Source: Coptis chinensis (taxonomy: Eukaryota > Streptophyta > Magnoliopsida > Ranunculales > Ranunculaceae). Taken from it: a stretch of DNA of 64,000 nucleotides. Shown piece by piece: positions 10,980 through 22,530 of this stretch; the first letter of the stretch is position 1; every line of letters starts with the position of its first letter. Location: positions 17,986,501-18,050,500 of the forward strand of contig CM027385.1 in assembly GCA_015680905.1 (NCBI GenBank). The letters run 5' to 3'. The position numbers were made by a program, and so were the translations under genes. The notes below the pieces were generated by a model that was not told where the DNA came from, did no database searches, and saw only the letters and a list, made by a program, of their open reading frames with translations.

Positions 10980-12463
10980 TGATAAGAGCCCAAAACTGTA
11001 GTTTTAACCCTTTAACAGTCATACTTTTGGACCAATTATGTGAGTAATAATTAAGAGTTAACACTAATTACGTGTTTTATGCATTCCGGGCTTCAAAGTC
11101 CATTATGTGCGAGAAATGTGCCACTTTTTAGTGAGATAAAGGAGAAAAGGTCGGTTACTAAGGAGTTCCGTGATTAAAGGCCAAGATTCAAGAAGACAAA
11201 GCCTTTCTAAAAGCCGGTCAAAAGCTGAAAAGTCAAAGTCCACGCGCAAAAAACAAAGTCACAAAGAACTTCCTTCAAGACCATATCTTTGGACTCAGAC
11301 CTTGGAATTGGGCCTACCTTATGTCAAAACGACCAGCTCGGAAAGAGCTTTCCAATGGTCTAAGCCTTGACCCAATCAGAGGAGCAGAAGTGGATGAAAA
11401 GTCTGTGGAAGCCAACTGCAGCTGAAGAGGCCTTTTTGACTTTGAAAAAGAATTGGGTTTTGGGCCGATTCTCGGCCCAAAACATGGCTCCAAGCCCATG
11501 CACGATTTTTGGATCTGAAATGTATAAAAACAAAAGTTTAGCTCTTTGTTAATGGTAGCTAGTTAGACCTAAAATAATATATATAATTCTAGATCTAGTT
11601 TTCATTAATTAAATTAAGCTTTAGTTCCATTTTCAATTCTTGTTTTAGATTAAGTCTTTGAATCATTGTTCTTGATTGATTAGATAAATAAAATAGTTGT
11701 TTTCTCAATTTCGAATTGTGTTATTTCAATTTATAGATCTGATTTTAATTCTTGTTGATTATCATTCCGTAGTTTAATAGATTGAACCATTGTTAGTTCA
11801 TTTAGTTAAGTTAGAATTTTAATATGATGTGTAGTTATAATGAAATGGGAAATGATGGTTTGATGACTCAAGGCTAAAACCTCCATTAGAGGGGTTGATG
11901 AAGCCTTGATGAAAACTTAGTGGTATAGTGTAGAAACATTGTAGAATCTATTCCAATCTAGAAGGTCGTGATTAAGCCATGAGAATGGGTGGGCGACCTC
12001 ACATGCTAGTTAGTACTTTCGGTAGAAATGCCATGAACACTAGGGATTAGAACTTCGAATTTCTTGCCATAAGAACGTAAGAATCGAGATACAAGAATCT
12101 ATGTTAGGCTATTAAGTTGGATTCGAGGTGGATTCAATTCCCCTCAAATCATTTATCTAGATTCAAAACAATCATATTTCCATAGCATTAGTAGTTTAAA
12201 AGTCAAGTAATCAAATTCAGTAAGTATCGTAGTAATCACCTTCCATAAAGCCCTCATTGACTTAAGACCGACTAAATTAGATTAGAAAACATCCATGCTA
12301 GAGCACTAGGAGAGGAATGAATTTTTACTCCACTATATCTCATAGGATTGAGAGTAGAAACTTTGATAAAATAGAGCATCATAAGATTAGTTTTAGTTTA
12401 CTTTACGTTTTGAGTTTTATCGTTCATTTAAGTAGGTAAACTATTCAATTTATCATTTTATCA
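10980..12463 (+). repeat. LTR1 (3' LTR of A, also 5' LTR of B)
   Basis: Starts TGATAAGAGCCC directly after the PPT and ends TTTATCA, giving a TGATA...TATCA terminal inversion. A TATA box (TATAAAAA) lies at 11523-11530, near LTR position 545, and marks the probable promoter. The downstream sequence begins AATGGAGAACAAG, where a PBS (TGGCGCCGCTGCC in copy D) would be expected, so the PBS is degraded; the next ~90 bases resemble the 5' leader of D. By its internal sequence LTR1 is closer to D's LTRs than to LTR2 and LTR4. Confidence 0.85.
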
Positions 12464-14989
12464 AATGGAGAACAAGCATTGTTTTCATAGTAGAATTAAT
12501 TAAGTCCCATTAAACCGAAACCCACCCTTGTTTGATTCAAATGTGGTTATCCATTTCGAGTTACCAAATACCGATCCTGTTCACACATGGGCATATATGA
12601 CCCCTCAATGCATACCATTATGATTATACATATTTCCATGAGTATTATGGGGGAGGGTATTTCACCAATGGACCCGGGGCGTAATTTGCATTGCCCTTGG
12701 TAGCCCTCCCTAAATGTAGGCACCACCATGTTATTCATCTTGATGAATATTTTTGGGGAATTTGCTCTTTTCATATTTTTTCAAGTTCTAACCTGGTGAC
12801 ATTTTCAAGGCGCTTTCATAAAGGGAAGTCGCCCCTTAATATGACATTCCTTTCTTTTTACCTCGCAAGTCTTAAGAGGTTGATACTAATATCTTCTTAT
12901 GCCTGTTTTTGGGTTGTTTCATCGTAGTTGTTTAGACTTAGACTTGCCCATTCTGATTGGAAAAGTCTGAAGTCATGAGACCCACCAATTGTGGTTAACC
13001 ATCAACAAACAAACATGACTTGGCGGGATACCAATCAAACCTCTCTTGGTCTCCCCTATTCCCACCAATAATAACACTTAACAAGTTAGCATTGAAGTAA
13101 AAATGATCCTCTCTCCGATAAATTTGGCAAGCTTGGCAAGTTAGGATCGCGAAGATCCTTTGTTACTCACCTCCATTTTGATGAGGAGGAGGATGCTTAA
13201 CACGGGAGATAATGTAAGTTTTAGTTTGTTATTGTCCGCTTATGTCCCAAGCAATTTAATTACATTAACCCCATAAGCCCGGAACTCTTATAGAGTTAAT
13301 CCGTTTTTTTATTTCCTATATTAGTATGCTATAACCTTGTTTTGCAACATGTTCCAAAATTTCAAGCGTTTTCATGCTATTTTTCTACCCTTTTATTTAA
13401 ATGCTTTGAGGACAAAGCATGCTTCTTAGTTTTTGGGGGCATAGAAACACAACATAATTAAAACATCTGCTAGGATATAAATATGTATAATATGCATTTG
13501 TTTTCTAGTTAAAAATTTCAAAAATATAAATAAATAAGTTTATGCTATACACTTAGGAATATTGGTATTGTTTTCTTTCTCTATGCTCTTAACAATCTAG
13601 AAGTCTCAATGAGCTTTTGCATCGAGAATAATTGTTAGAAACTTAGGTTAATATGTAGGTAATAATCTTTGCATCTATCTATAAATATATTACATGAGTA
13701 TCTATGATTGTTAGCGATGAAGTTCCGTCTAGGCTAGAGTACTTATTCTACAAATCCTGTGAGAATATAGCCTAAAGCCTTATATGAAATCGACATTTGA
13801 GAAATGACACAAGGGAGAAGTAAAATCCGGATAGAGAAATCACATGTCCACTTGCTTGATCACTATGCCATATCCTATTCGAGAATTTAGGCCCTCTTTG
13901 GATCGATATAGCCGTTGGCTCAAACTTATGAATTATTTTCCGCTAGTAAGTTTAAGCCTTTCTTTAGCCTTCCATAAACCACAATTCCTTTACCCTGTTA
14001 CAAAAACAAAACAAAATAAAAATTCAACTTACCCAATCTAGAATAAGCCTGAGAATAGAATGAGAGAAGAAAGAAGAAGAGAAAAACATGTGTAAACAAA
14101 AATTAGTTAGTTGCTTCCGAAAAAAGAAAAGAAGTTTCCATCCAAGGAAAAGAAAAAATAAATAAATAAAAATAAATAAAAACTCTAAAAATAGAATAAA
14201 AGGGAGTCAAAAGCCAAAGAAAAGAAAAAGAAAAATATGGCTAAGGATGGAAACAAAGTATAGAAGCAAAAGAAAATAACAAGGTTTTCTCTAAGTTACA
14301 TAATATGAAGACTCTATTATCTCAGACTTGTCCTTTTGAATATCTATTTTTCCTTCCTTCTTAAACCATCTCTAATCCCCTGACACCTAATAAATACCTC
14401 TAGCTCAATTAGGAATAGGTTAGTGTGATAGTAAGTAGCGGATGTGTTTGATCGACTCAAAACTTCTTTGTTGTCATTGAGATTGTAAAGTAAAGTGTGC
14501 CCATTGCACATACTAACTTGAGAGAAAAATCGAGTGGTCTTCGTCTTGACATTTATGTGAGGACCTACTTAAGGATGCTATTCGAAGTTTTCACAAAGTA
14601 ACTATGCTATGCATTTCATCGTATTACTCATAGTATATATATTTGTATCATAGATGATTGATTATTATGTATATATTAGTTTAGGTTTTGAATTGTTTAT
14701 TCTTATTCATTTGCTAGTGAGATGTATAGATAGTTGAGACATAAATGAGGAAACAATAGTTTTATTTCTTAGTCATTGTAGTATAGATGAAGTTTGTGAG
14801 TACCTTTCATCGAAAACTCTCACAAGGTATAACTTCGTCCACTAGGGAATTCCTAGTGGTTTAAGGCCTTGTTGCATATGGTCAATGCAATCGCACTTTC
14901 AAACGAGTAGATAGAACTCCATTTTTGGTCACTTATTCTAATTTCTCATCCTTGCTTGAGGACAAGCAAAATGCTGTTTGGGGGTGGTT
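12464..14989 (+). mobile_element. Element B: internally deleted Athila-like derivative
   Basis: The first ~95 bases match the 5' leader of D (from 31967). The sequence then jumps near 12560 into ORF3 ('GTTCACACATGGGCATATATGA') and continues through the 3' noncoding block to a PPT at 14975-14989. Gag, pol and ORF2 are therefore missing and the deletion spans roughly 9 kb. The body is non-autonomous. The ORF3 part (12560-13202) is heavily scrambled compared with C, while the 3' noncoding part stays close to it. Confidence 0.75.
12560..13202 (+). pseudogene. ORF3 remnant of element B
   Basis: Matches ORF3 of C from its 'VHTWAYMTDNAYLYDYTYF' region to the C-terminal E/D-rich tail (GAGGAGGAGGATGC before a stop). 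It is broken by many small insertions, deletions and substitutions, with no open frame longer than about 75 codons. The N-terminal third of ORF3 is absent because of the element's internal deletion. Confidence 0.6.
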
Positions 14990-16461
14990 TGATAAGAGCC
15001 CAAAATACCTGTAGTTTTAACCTCAGAATGATCATACTTTTAGACCAATTATGTGAGTAATAATTAAAAGTTAATACCGATTCGTGTTTTATGCATTTCG
15101 TGCTTCAAAGTCCATTATGTGCAGAAATGTGCCACTTTAGTGAGATAAAGGAGCAAAGGTCAGTTGCTAAGGAGTTCTGTGATTAAAGGCCAAGATTGAC
15201 GAAGACAAAGCCTTTCTAAAAAAATAAAAGCTGAAAAGTCGACGACATGGCTAAAACATCCTCAAAAGTCGGCCATAACTTCGAAGGGCTTGTTATCTTT
15301 GGACTCAGACCTCGAAATTGGGCCTACCTTATGTCAAAACGACCGTCTAGGAAAGAGATTTCCAATGGTCTAAGCCTTGACCCAATCAGAGGAGCAGAAG
15401 TGGATGAAAAGTCTATTAAAGCCAACTGCAGCTGAAGAGGCATTTTTGGATTGAAAGAATTGGGTTTTGGGCCTGATTCTCTAGCCCAAAACATGGCTCC
15501 AAGCCTATGCACGATTTTTGGATCTGAACATATAAAAACAAAAGCTTAGCTCTTTGTTAATGGTAGCTAGTTAGACCTAAAACAATAGATAATTTTAGAT
15601 CTAGTTTTCATTAAATAAAATTAAGTTTAGTTTAAATTCAATTCTTGTTTTAGATTAAACTCTTATAATCATTGTTCTTCATTAGTTTTGATAAATAAAA
15701 TAGCTAGTTTGTTAATTTTGATTTTTGTCATTTCAATTTATAGATCTAATTTTAATTCTTGTTGAGTATCATTTCTGAGTTGTTAAATTTGATTGAAGTA
15801 TTGTTAGTTAAATTAGCCAAGTAGAATTTTTGTATGATGTTTAGTTTTAAATCAATGGGAAATGATAGTGGTATGAATCAAGGCTAAACCTCCATTAGAG
15901 GGGTTGAAGAAGCCTTGATGACGCTTTGATCTTTGTTAAACTTAGAAATCGCATTGATAATTATTCCACTCTAGAAATACCCAATTCACCATGAGAATGG
16001 GTTTAATCCCACATGCTAGTTATGAATTGGTAGAAATACCATGTATAATTAGGGATTAAATTACTATTTTGATATGCTAAGCATTCAATTTGGATCACGA
16101 CGAGTCTTTGTTAGTAGGATTAAGTCGAGTTAAGGTGGATTCAATTCCCTTTAATTCTTTATCTAGATTCAAACCCTTAGCATTCTCTCTGCTTCGTTAT
16201 TAAGTAACTTGTTAATTTAATTCACCTCGTAGTATAGAATTCCCTCGAAATCTCTCATTAGACTTAAGACCGATTAGTTAACTATGAAATCATTCCATGC
16301 TAGAGAACTAGGAGTGGAATGAATTTGTTACTCCACTCTATTTCGATAGAATTGAGAGTAGAAAACTTGATAAATATAGACTCGTAATAAGTTTTAGTTT
16401 AGTTACGTTTTGAGTTTCATCGTTCATTTCGTAGGTAAACTATCATTTTTATCATTTATCA
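14990..16461 (+). repeat. LTR2 (3' LTR of B)
   Basis: Begins TGATAAGAGCCC after the PPT at 14975-14989 and ends ATTTATCA. TATA box TATAAAAA is at 15531-15538. Internal wording (for example around 15600-15850) matches LTR4 better than LTR1, so LTR2 and LTR4 could be the original LTR pair of one element. The bases after it lack a PBS but share a ~19-base stretch around GGAGAAACGGTGCGGCG with the DNA after LTR4. Confidence 0.85.
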
Positions 16462-16463
16462 AA

Positions 16464-17785
16464 TGATAAAAATAAAAAAATAGAGTGGAGAAACGGTGCG
16501 GCGAAATGAACGATGAAATAAGTTTATAAAAAGATAAAGTTTACCTACGCAATGAACGATAAAACTCAAAACGTAAGTAAACTAAAACTTAATTACGTGC
16601 CTATGATTTATCAAAGTTTTCTACTCTCAATCCTATTGAGATATAGTGGAGTAGATGATTAGTTCCACTCCTAGTTCTTTAACCAAGCATGGTAATGTTC
16701 TCTAGTTTAATTACTCTTAACTAAAGTCTAATGAGAGATTTACGAAATGGCAACTAGACTACGATGCAACTACCCACAAGATGCAACTAGTCGACTATTA
16801 GAACAAGTATGGGTATGCTACGTCGATTCTATGATAAAGAGTTAGAGGGGGATTGATTCCACCTTAACTCGACTTAATCCTACTAACGACGAATTGTCGT
16901 AATCCGAATTGAACTACTTCGCTGAACAATCTGGTTATTGCTAATCCCTAAGTACACATGGCATTTCTACCAATTCATAACTAGCATGTGAACGATTACA
17001 CCCATTCTCATGGTGAACTAATCATTTCTAGAGTAGAAAGGAAATTACTACGACTCTACGATAATCGGAATCAAGCTTTCATCAAGGCTTCTCAACCCCC
17101 TCAAATGGAGGTTTAGCCGAGAATCATCACACTATCATTCCCAATGGAAGTCAAACAAGACATTATATAAAGATTGAAACTTTGCTTGTTTAAACTCAAT
17201 TCAAAACTACTCATGCAATAATTGAATTTAACTAATAATGATAAACAATTGAATCTAAGAATTGAACTAAATAAGTAAATGGAAAATGAACTAGATTACC
17301 AAGAACACTATTTTATTAATCTAATGAATAATAAAACAATTATTCAAATACTAAATTAATAATCTACTTATTCAAAAGTAATTAAATATGAAACTAGATC
17401 TAAAACAAGATATGAAAAACTAATTAATTAACTAATTGAAATTCTCAAACTAATTAATGAAGGCTAACTAATCTAGGTCTAACTATCTACCATTAACAAA
17501 GAGTCAAGCTCTTGTTTTTATACTTTCAGATCCAAAAATCGTGCATGGGCTTGGAGCCATGTTTTGGGCCAGAGAATCAGGCCCAAAACCCAATTCTTTC
17601 AGTCCAAAAAGAGACTCTTCAGCTACAGTAGGCTTCAACAGACTTTTCGTCCACTTTTGCTCCTCTGATTGAGTCAAGGCTTAGACCATTGGAAAGCTCT
17701 TTCCGAGCCGGTCTGTTTGACATAAGGTAGGCCCAATTCCGAGGTCTGAGTCCAAAGATACGGCCTTCGAAAGTTTTGCTGACTT
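16464..17785 (-). repeat. LTR3: inverted, truncated, divergent LTR
   Basis: On the + strand this reads as the reverse complement of the family LTR: it opens near the LTR 3' end (TTTACCTACG, AACGATAAAACTCAAAACG) and runs back to the block near 'GATACGGCCTTCG', then stops abruptly. At about 17785 the sequence switches to integrase (GCCGTAGCAATGACC). About 240 bases of the LTR 5' end are missing. The middle (17200-17480) is the most diverged of all LTR copies, suggesting an older or different subfamily. The left boundary is blurred; the clear match begins near 16524. Confidence 0.7.
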
Positions 17786-18561
17786 GCCGTAGCAATGACC
17801 ATAAGACAGTTGTATTTTTTATTAAGGAATATATTTTCTGTCGGTTTGACATTCCTAAAGCCATCATTAGTGATGGTGGAACACATTTTTGCAACAGAGT
17901 TGTTGCATCCCTAGTGAAAAAGTATGGAGTTACACACAAAGTAGCAACTCCTTATCATCCACAAACTAGCGGACAAGTAGAAGTTTCTAATAGGGAAATC
18001 AAAAAGATTTTAGAAACAACTGTAAATCCTGATAGGAAAGACTGGTCGAAGCGTCTATCGGATGCCTTATGGGCGTATAGGACAGCTTTCAAAACTCCTA
18101 TAGGTATGTCTCCCTTTAGAATTGTATTTGGGAAACCATGTCATTTGCCCGTTGAATTAGAGCACCGTGCTCTGTGGGCTATAAAAAGCCTTAACTTCAA
18201 TATTGATGAGGCGGGTGTCAAACACAAGTTGCAATTGAATGAGCTTGAAGAAATCCTTAGCGATTCTTACGATCTCGTGAAGGATTATAAAGCTAACATG
18301 AAACATGTTCATGATAAGCAAATCTTGCGCAAAGAGTTTGTGGTTGGTCAAAAGGTTTTGCTTTACAACTCCCGTCTACATATTTTCCCAGGGAAACTAA
18401 AAACCCGTTGGTCTGGTCCTTTTCTGGTTACTGAAGTCACCCCTTACGGGGCAATCACCTTGGTAAATCCCAAGGACAACAGTACCTTTCAAGTTAATGG
18501 TCAACGGTTAAAACATTTTCACGAACTTCTGTCCCCTGATGTAGAGGAAGTCCTTTTATAG
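17776..18561 (+). pseudogene. Integrase C-terminal two thirds, element C
   Basis: The frame runs 261 codons; its first codons are LTR3 sequence, and integrase proper starts at 'CRSNDHKTV'. The zinc-binding part and the first catalytic Asp of the DDE core are lost. The second Asp ('IISDGG') and the Glu ('GQVEVSNRE') remain. It ends early: the Gln codon that precedes 'DPVYED' in A is TAG here, removing the last residues. It is a fragment and cannot be active. Confidence 0.85.
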
Positions 18562-19601
18562 GACCCTGTCTATGAGGATTGACCCTTGTCATTTGGTGTA
18601 CTTTCTTTCACTTCCATATAGTGGTAAGTGCACCATTCAGGTAACCGGGCCCTCCCTATGGAGTGTGTGGCTGTAAGTACCGGATCCTAAGACCACAGTT
18701 AACATAATTCACGTTTTCCACTTTTGCATGTTTTCTCAGTTTTTGAGTCATGTTCCTCTATGGGGTGAATTATGTATTTATTGTTTTTCGTGTTTCTTAT
18801 AAAAAAAAAAAAAAAAAATCTAAATCGTAGAAATAGCAATCCAACAAGTCTTGGAAATCTGACTTTAAACGACCCACGTTAAAACAAATTTTGTGTTTAA
18901 AAATTTGTTTGGGGGTGGGTAGTCGGTCTTTCCATCCGGATTGCTCGAACTTTCCATTTGTGTTGCTTAGGCCCATTAGTTGTAGTTCATTTGGGTTGAC
19001 GTTATTTAAAACTTAGATTTTCTTTGTTCGCATAACTTACGTCACACACGCACTTCGAGGCATTTTTCTACCTTCTTATACGTCACCCATGGTTGGAATT
19101 GAGTGTTTTATTGATCATTGGATTGGAAATTCTCTACTGATCATTTCCATAACTCATTAACCAAAATCGGACCAAGAACTACGCGGCAAATTGAATTTGA
19201 AATTGCGCAAATATCGAAAAAAGTTCGAATTCAAATTGGGCTTGGGGCCCAAACTTCTTCAAAGACCGGCAGGCGCGCTGCGCCCTCTTTGTTTCCACGA
19301 AACGATGCTCGCTTCTAATCCCACCACCGCCATTAACAAAGTTTTCAACCTAAAAAAAAAAAAAAAAAAAAGGAAAGAAAAACCTAACTACACCCACGCC
19401 AAGCGGTTAAACCAAACTGAAATCTTCTCCAAACCATTACTACCACCAACCCCAACAATTTTAAAACTCCGAAAACAGCCACCAATTCAAGCTTCAAGCT
19501 GCCACCATACCCACCATCGCCACCACCGTTGTTTTTAGTTATTTTACATCAAACTTCGCCTCCTTCACGTCTACAAAACCATTGGTTGTTTCAAAACTTC
19601 A
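18562..19601 (+). other. Post-integrase noncoding spacer of element C
   Basis: No gene seen. It corresponds to 5207-6217 in A and contains the same PPT-like tract (18903-18920), an A-run at about 18800-18818, a second A-run near 19353-19370 and a CA-rich leader before ORF2. Confidence 0.6.
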
Positions 19602-20764
19602 ATGGCGCTTCTGACGAAGAATTGTTGTGTCGAACACGCATTTGCGGCTTACGACACTTCGCACCATTTTTTACGGCCGGAGATGATTAGGAGAAATTGG
19701 AATATCTTGTGGTACTTTCGACCGAGGAGTTCTATCACTACGATTTGGTAGAACAGTTTTATAAGAAGCGAGAATTGGAGGGATAGGATTTTCATTAAGG
19801 TAGCGAGGAACGAGGAGGAAATGCTTGACGAGCGGTTGTTGGGCGAAATTGTTAGGAATTTCACCTGAAAGCAACCTAGAAACAACCATTCAAGAATCCC
19901 AGTATACTGGAGTTCCTGTTTTGATGAAAGATACTGTTGTGGAGGGTGAATACAATATGAGTTCTCATTGCGTTCGCCAGTCAACCCTGAGAACCAATAA
20001 ACTGGCTGTAGCTCAGTGGATTGGTAGGAACGTCCTCGGGAAAGACAAAGTCAGCGATATCGGTCTGCAATGTCTGCACGTTCTCTGGATTTTGCAAACG
20101 AATAAGTATAATTTCTGCATCCTCGATTTAATTTTTAATGTGATTAGAGGAGTGGGAAAAAGCATGGCGCCTTTTCCCGTATTGATCACTAAGATCATGC
20201 TCTCATTTAGAGCTGTCACAAAATCTACTCCTATTAAGATCAAATTGCATTCTAATGCAAGTATCTATACGGATTGCATCCAAGAGACTTGGCCGTTGTC
20301 TGAAGGAAATGTGGTTGAGTCGGAGGATGAAAGGGAGGATATGACATGTCTGGATGACGATGCATTAGATAGTTGTAGTTCTAATTTAGAACGCATGCAA
20401 GTGTTGCAAACTAGCTTGCGTTGCGTTTATGGTATTTGTGAAGATATCCGAGATAGACAGATTATAGTTCTAAATAAGCAAATGAACCTTCAGACGAGAC
20501 TTGAAATGCTCGAAAGGGGTCAGGACGATATCTTGTCTAACATGGAGACTATCCACCAAAGATCACCAAGCCCAAGATCACGATTTCGGGGATCGAGATG
20601 GAAGCACAGCTTTTGTTCGAATAGAGATGCTACGACGCATGCCACCCGTGGAGGATTCTGTTTCAGCCGAGTCTGAGAGGCATGAGCGTCGTCGCCAAAG
20701 GACAGATGGCTCAAGCCATTCTTCATCCCAGGACCAATCTCCATCTCAGGGTCCATCTTCATAA
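19602..20764 (+). pseudogene. ORF2 of element C (best preserved copy)
   Basis: Starts at ATG 19602 ('MALLTKNCC'). The first ~75 codons shift frame, then 19825-20676 stays open for 283 codons: 'GVPVLMKDTVVEGEYN', 'VAQWIGRNVLGKDKV', 'NKYNFCILDLIFNVIRGVG', 'VLITKIMLSF', 'IKLHSNASIYTDCIQETWP', an acidic 'ESEDEREDM' patch, then 'LRCVYGICEDIRDRQI' and a leucine-rich probable coiled coil. A frameshift near 20560 moves the tail ('RIEMLRRMPPVEDSVSAES', basic patch, SPSQ repeats) to 20501-20764. No transmembrane segment is obvious. Function unknown. Confidence 0.65.
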
Positions 20765-21612
20765 CATGGCTAGGTGTTCACCATCAGTTTGTGTTCGCTG
20801 CTATTTCATTGTTTTTATTGTTTTATTAGTTGGATTTTAATTTAGTTGTTAAATTTAAATATTAATGTGTTTGTTTTATGTTGTTTGGATTTAAATTTTT
20901 AATATAAATGGTTATTTTCGAATTGTACGTGTTTTTATCATTAATCCCACCTTCCTGAATTGTTTGGGGGTGGTAATATTTATACCGAGCATAATTCGTT
21001 ATATGATCATCTTCTGTAAGGTTGTCTTGGAGTAAAGGTTGAGAATTTGGCCGATATCGGCATATCTATGATTATGTGTGGTGGTAGCATGAAACCTAGG
21101 AGAGTTTAGCAGTTACTATTCTAAATCCAGTATAAAAGATACCAGGGTTGTTAGAAAATCAAGATTATGGTTTGTTTCCGTTTTCTGGTTTGGAATTTTT
21201 CTATTTCCGGAAATTGCCTTAAAACAATTTGGCAACTTGCCGATTCGTTTTGGAAGCTCAGAACCTATTTAAACTTCCTTCATTCTACACTAACAACCCA
21301 CACTACACCCCACCATCATCTTTCACCTCTCACTCCAAGCTTTTCCTTTTTTTTCCTTGTAAACATCTGTTTCAAGATTTACGGCGCACCATCCCTCGGT
21401 GAAAGCGCTGCACCCCTCGACAATCGAAAATTTACTCGAGGCCGACCAGCCCAAGTTGAGCGCGACTCGCGCCCAAACATTGTAACTCCAAAACACCTGA
21501 AGCATTTACATCGCCCAAGTGGAGCGCACTACCGCCCCTCCGTAAACACGAAAAAATTCCAATTTTCCGAGGGTTGTTCTAGGATTTTTGGACTGTTCAA
21601 AGAGTAGTTGAG
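20765..21612 (+). promoter_or_regulatory. ORF2-ORF3 spacer of element C
   Basis: Contains a PPT-like tract (20961-20973), a segment conserved with A and D ('GATATCGGCATATCTATG'), and a GC-rich block (21375-21545) with repeated GCGC/GCGAC words resembling D's 5' leader. The + strand frame at 21167-21607 is open for 146 codons but is not conserved in A or D, so I do not call it a gene. Confidence 0.4.
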
Positions 21613-22530
21613 ATGACATCTCCTATAGTCATACCTGAACAGTCTTTCAAGACGTGTTGGGAATCGAGACCTATGGACATTGGTTCAAAACAGGATCCTG
21701 CCAGATTAGGATGGCGCATCTAACGGTAAGTGATGGCGATTCATATTCAGACAACTTACTGCTTATTTCTACTCGACCACGTTAAATTCTATTGTAATCG
21801 GGATGAGAACAAGAATTCTCCGTCGTAGTCGATGACCACGACACTAGAATTCAATAAAAATGTGGTCGCTTTAGTTTGAGTTACCAATACCGATCCTGTT
21901 CACACATGGGCATATATGACCGATAATGCATACCTTTATGATTATACATATTTCCATGAGTATTATGGGGAAGGGGGAGGGGTATTTCGAAAGTAATGGA
22001 CCAGGGGCGATATAGCATTGCCCTTGGTAGCATGTCCCTAAACGTAGGCACCACCATGTTATTCATCTTGATGAATATTTTGGGGGAATGGCAATTCATT
22101 TCTGGAAACAGTACTGCTGGTGACATTTTCCTCGCTTTAGCTGAGGGACGTCGCCGATATGACATTCCCCGAATTTTAGTCGCTAGTCTTAAGAGAGCAC
22201 AAAGCATGAGGCGTAAGTATCTTCTTATGCCTGTTTTGGTAAGCCGCATCATGCGTAGTTGTTTACCTATATTCTGTGCCCAATTCACAGATTGGAAAAG
22301 GGTTGAAGTCATGAGACCCACCAATTGGGTGGTTAAGCTCATTCGCGAATTATGACTTGGTTAGGGATGGCGGTGCAACCTCAATTGGTCGCCCGTACAT
22401 CCCATCGGACATAATAACACTTAACAAGTTAGCATTAGTAGATGATAAATGGCGGCAAACTTGGCAAGTTATAATGGCCCCGGCGGGATCGCGAAGGAAC
22501 CTCATCTCTTTGATGAGGAGGAGGATCTTA
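21613..22530 (+). pseudogene. ORF3 of element C
   Basis: ATG 21613 begins the conserved 'MTSPIVIPEQSF' start. After frameshifts the main open piece is 21996-22355, with 'MDQGRYSIALGSMSLNVG', 'LFILMNILGEWQF', 'LALAEGRRRYDIPRI', 'KRAQSMRRKYLLMPVLVSRI' and 'CAQFTDWKRVEVMRPTNW'. The C-terminal region ('RPYIPSDIITLNKLALVDDK') follows in another frame, and the acidic end lies near 22520-22530. Family not recognised; same gene as in A and D. Confidence 0.6.

Noticed and set aside
11170..11552. Recurring ~60-codon frames inside each LTR, on both strands
   Set aside because: They recur only because the LTR recurs; they overlap the promoter region on both strands and are not consistently kept among copies.
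21167..21607. 146-codon + strand frame upstream of ORF3 in C
   Set aside because: Not open or not similar in A and D; it covers the GC-rich leader.
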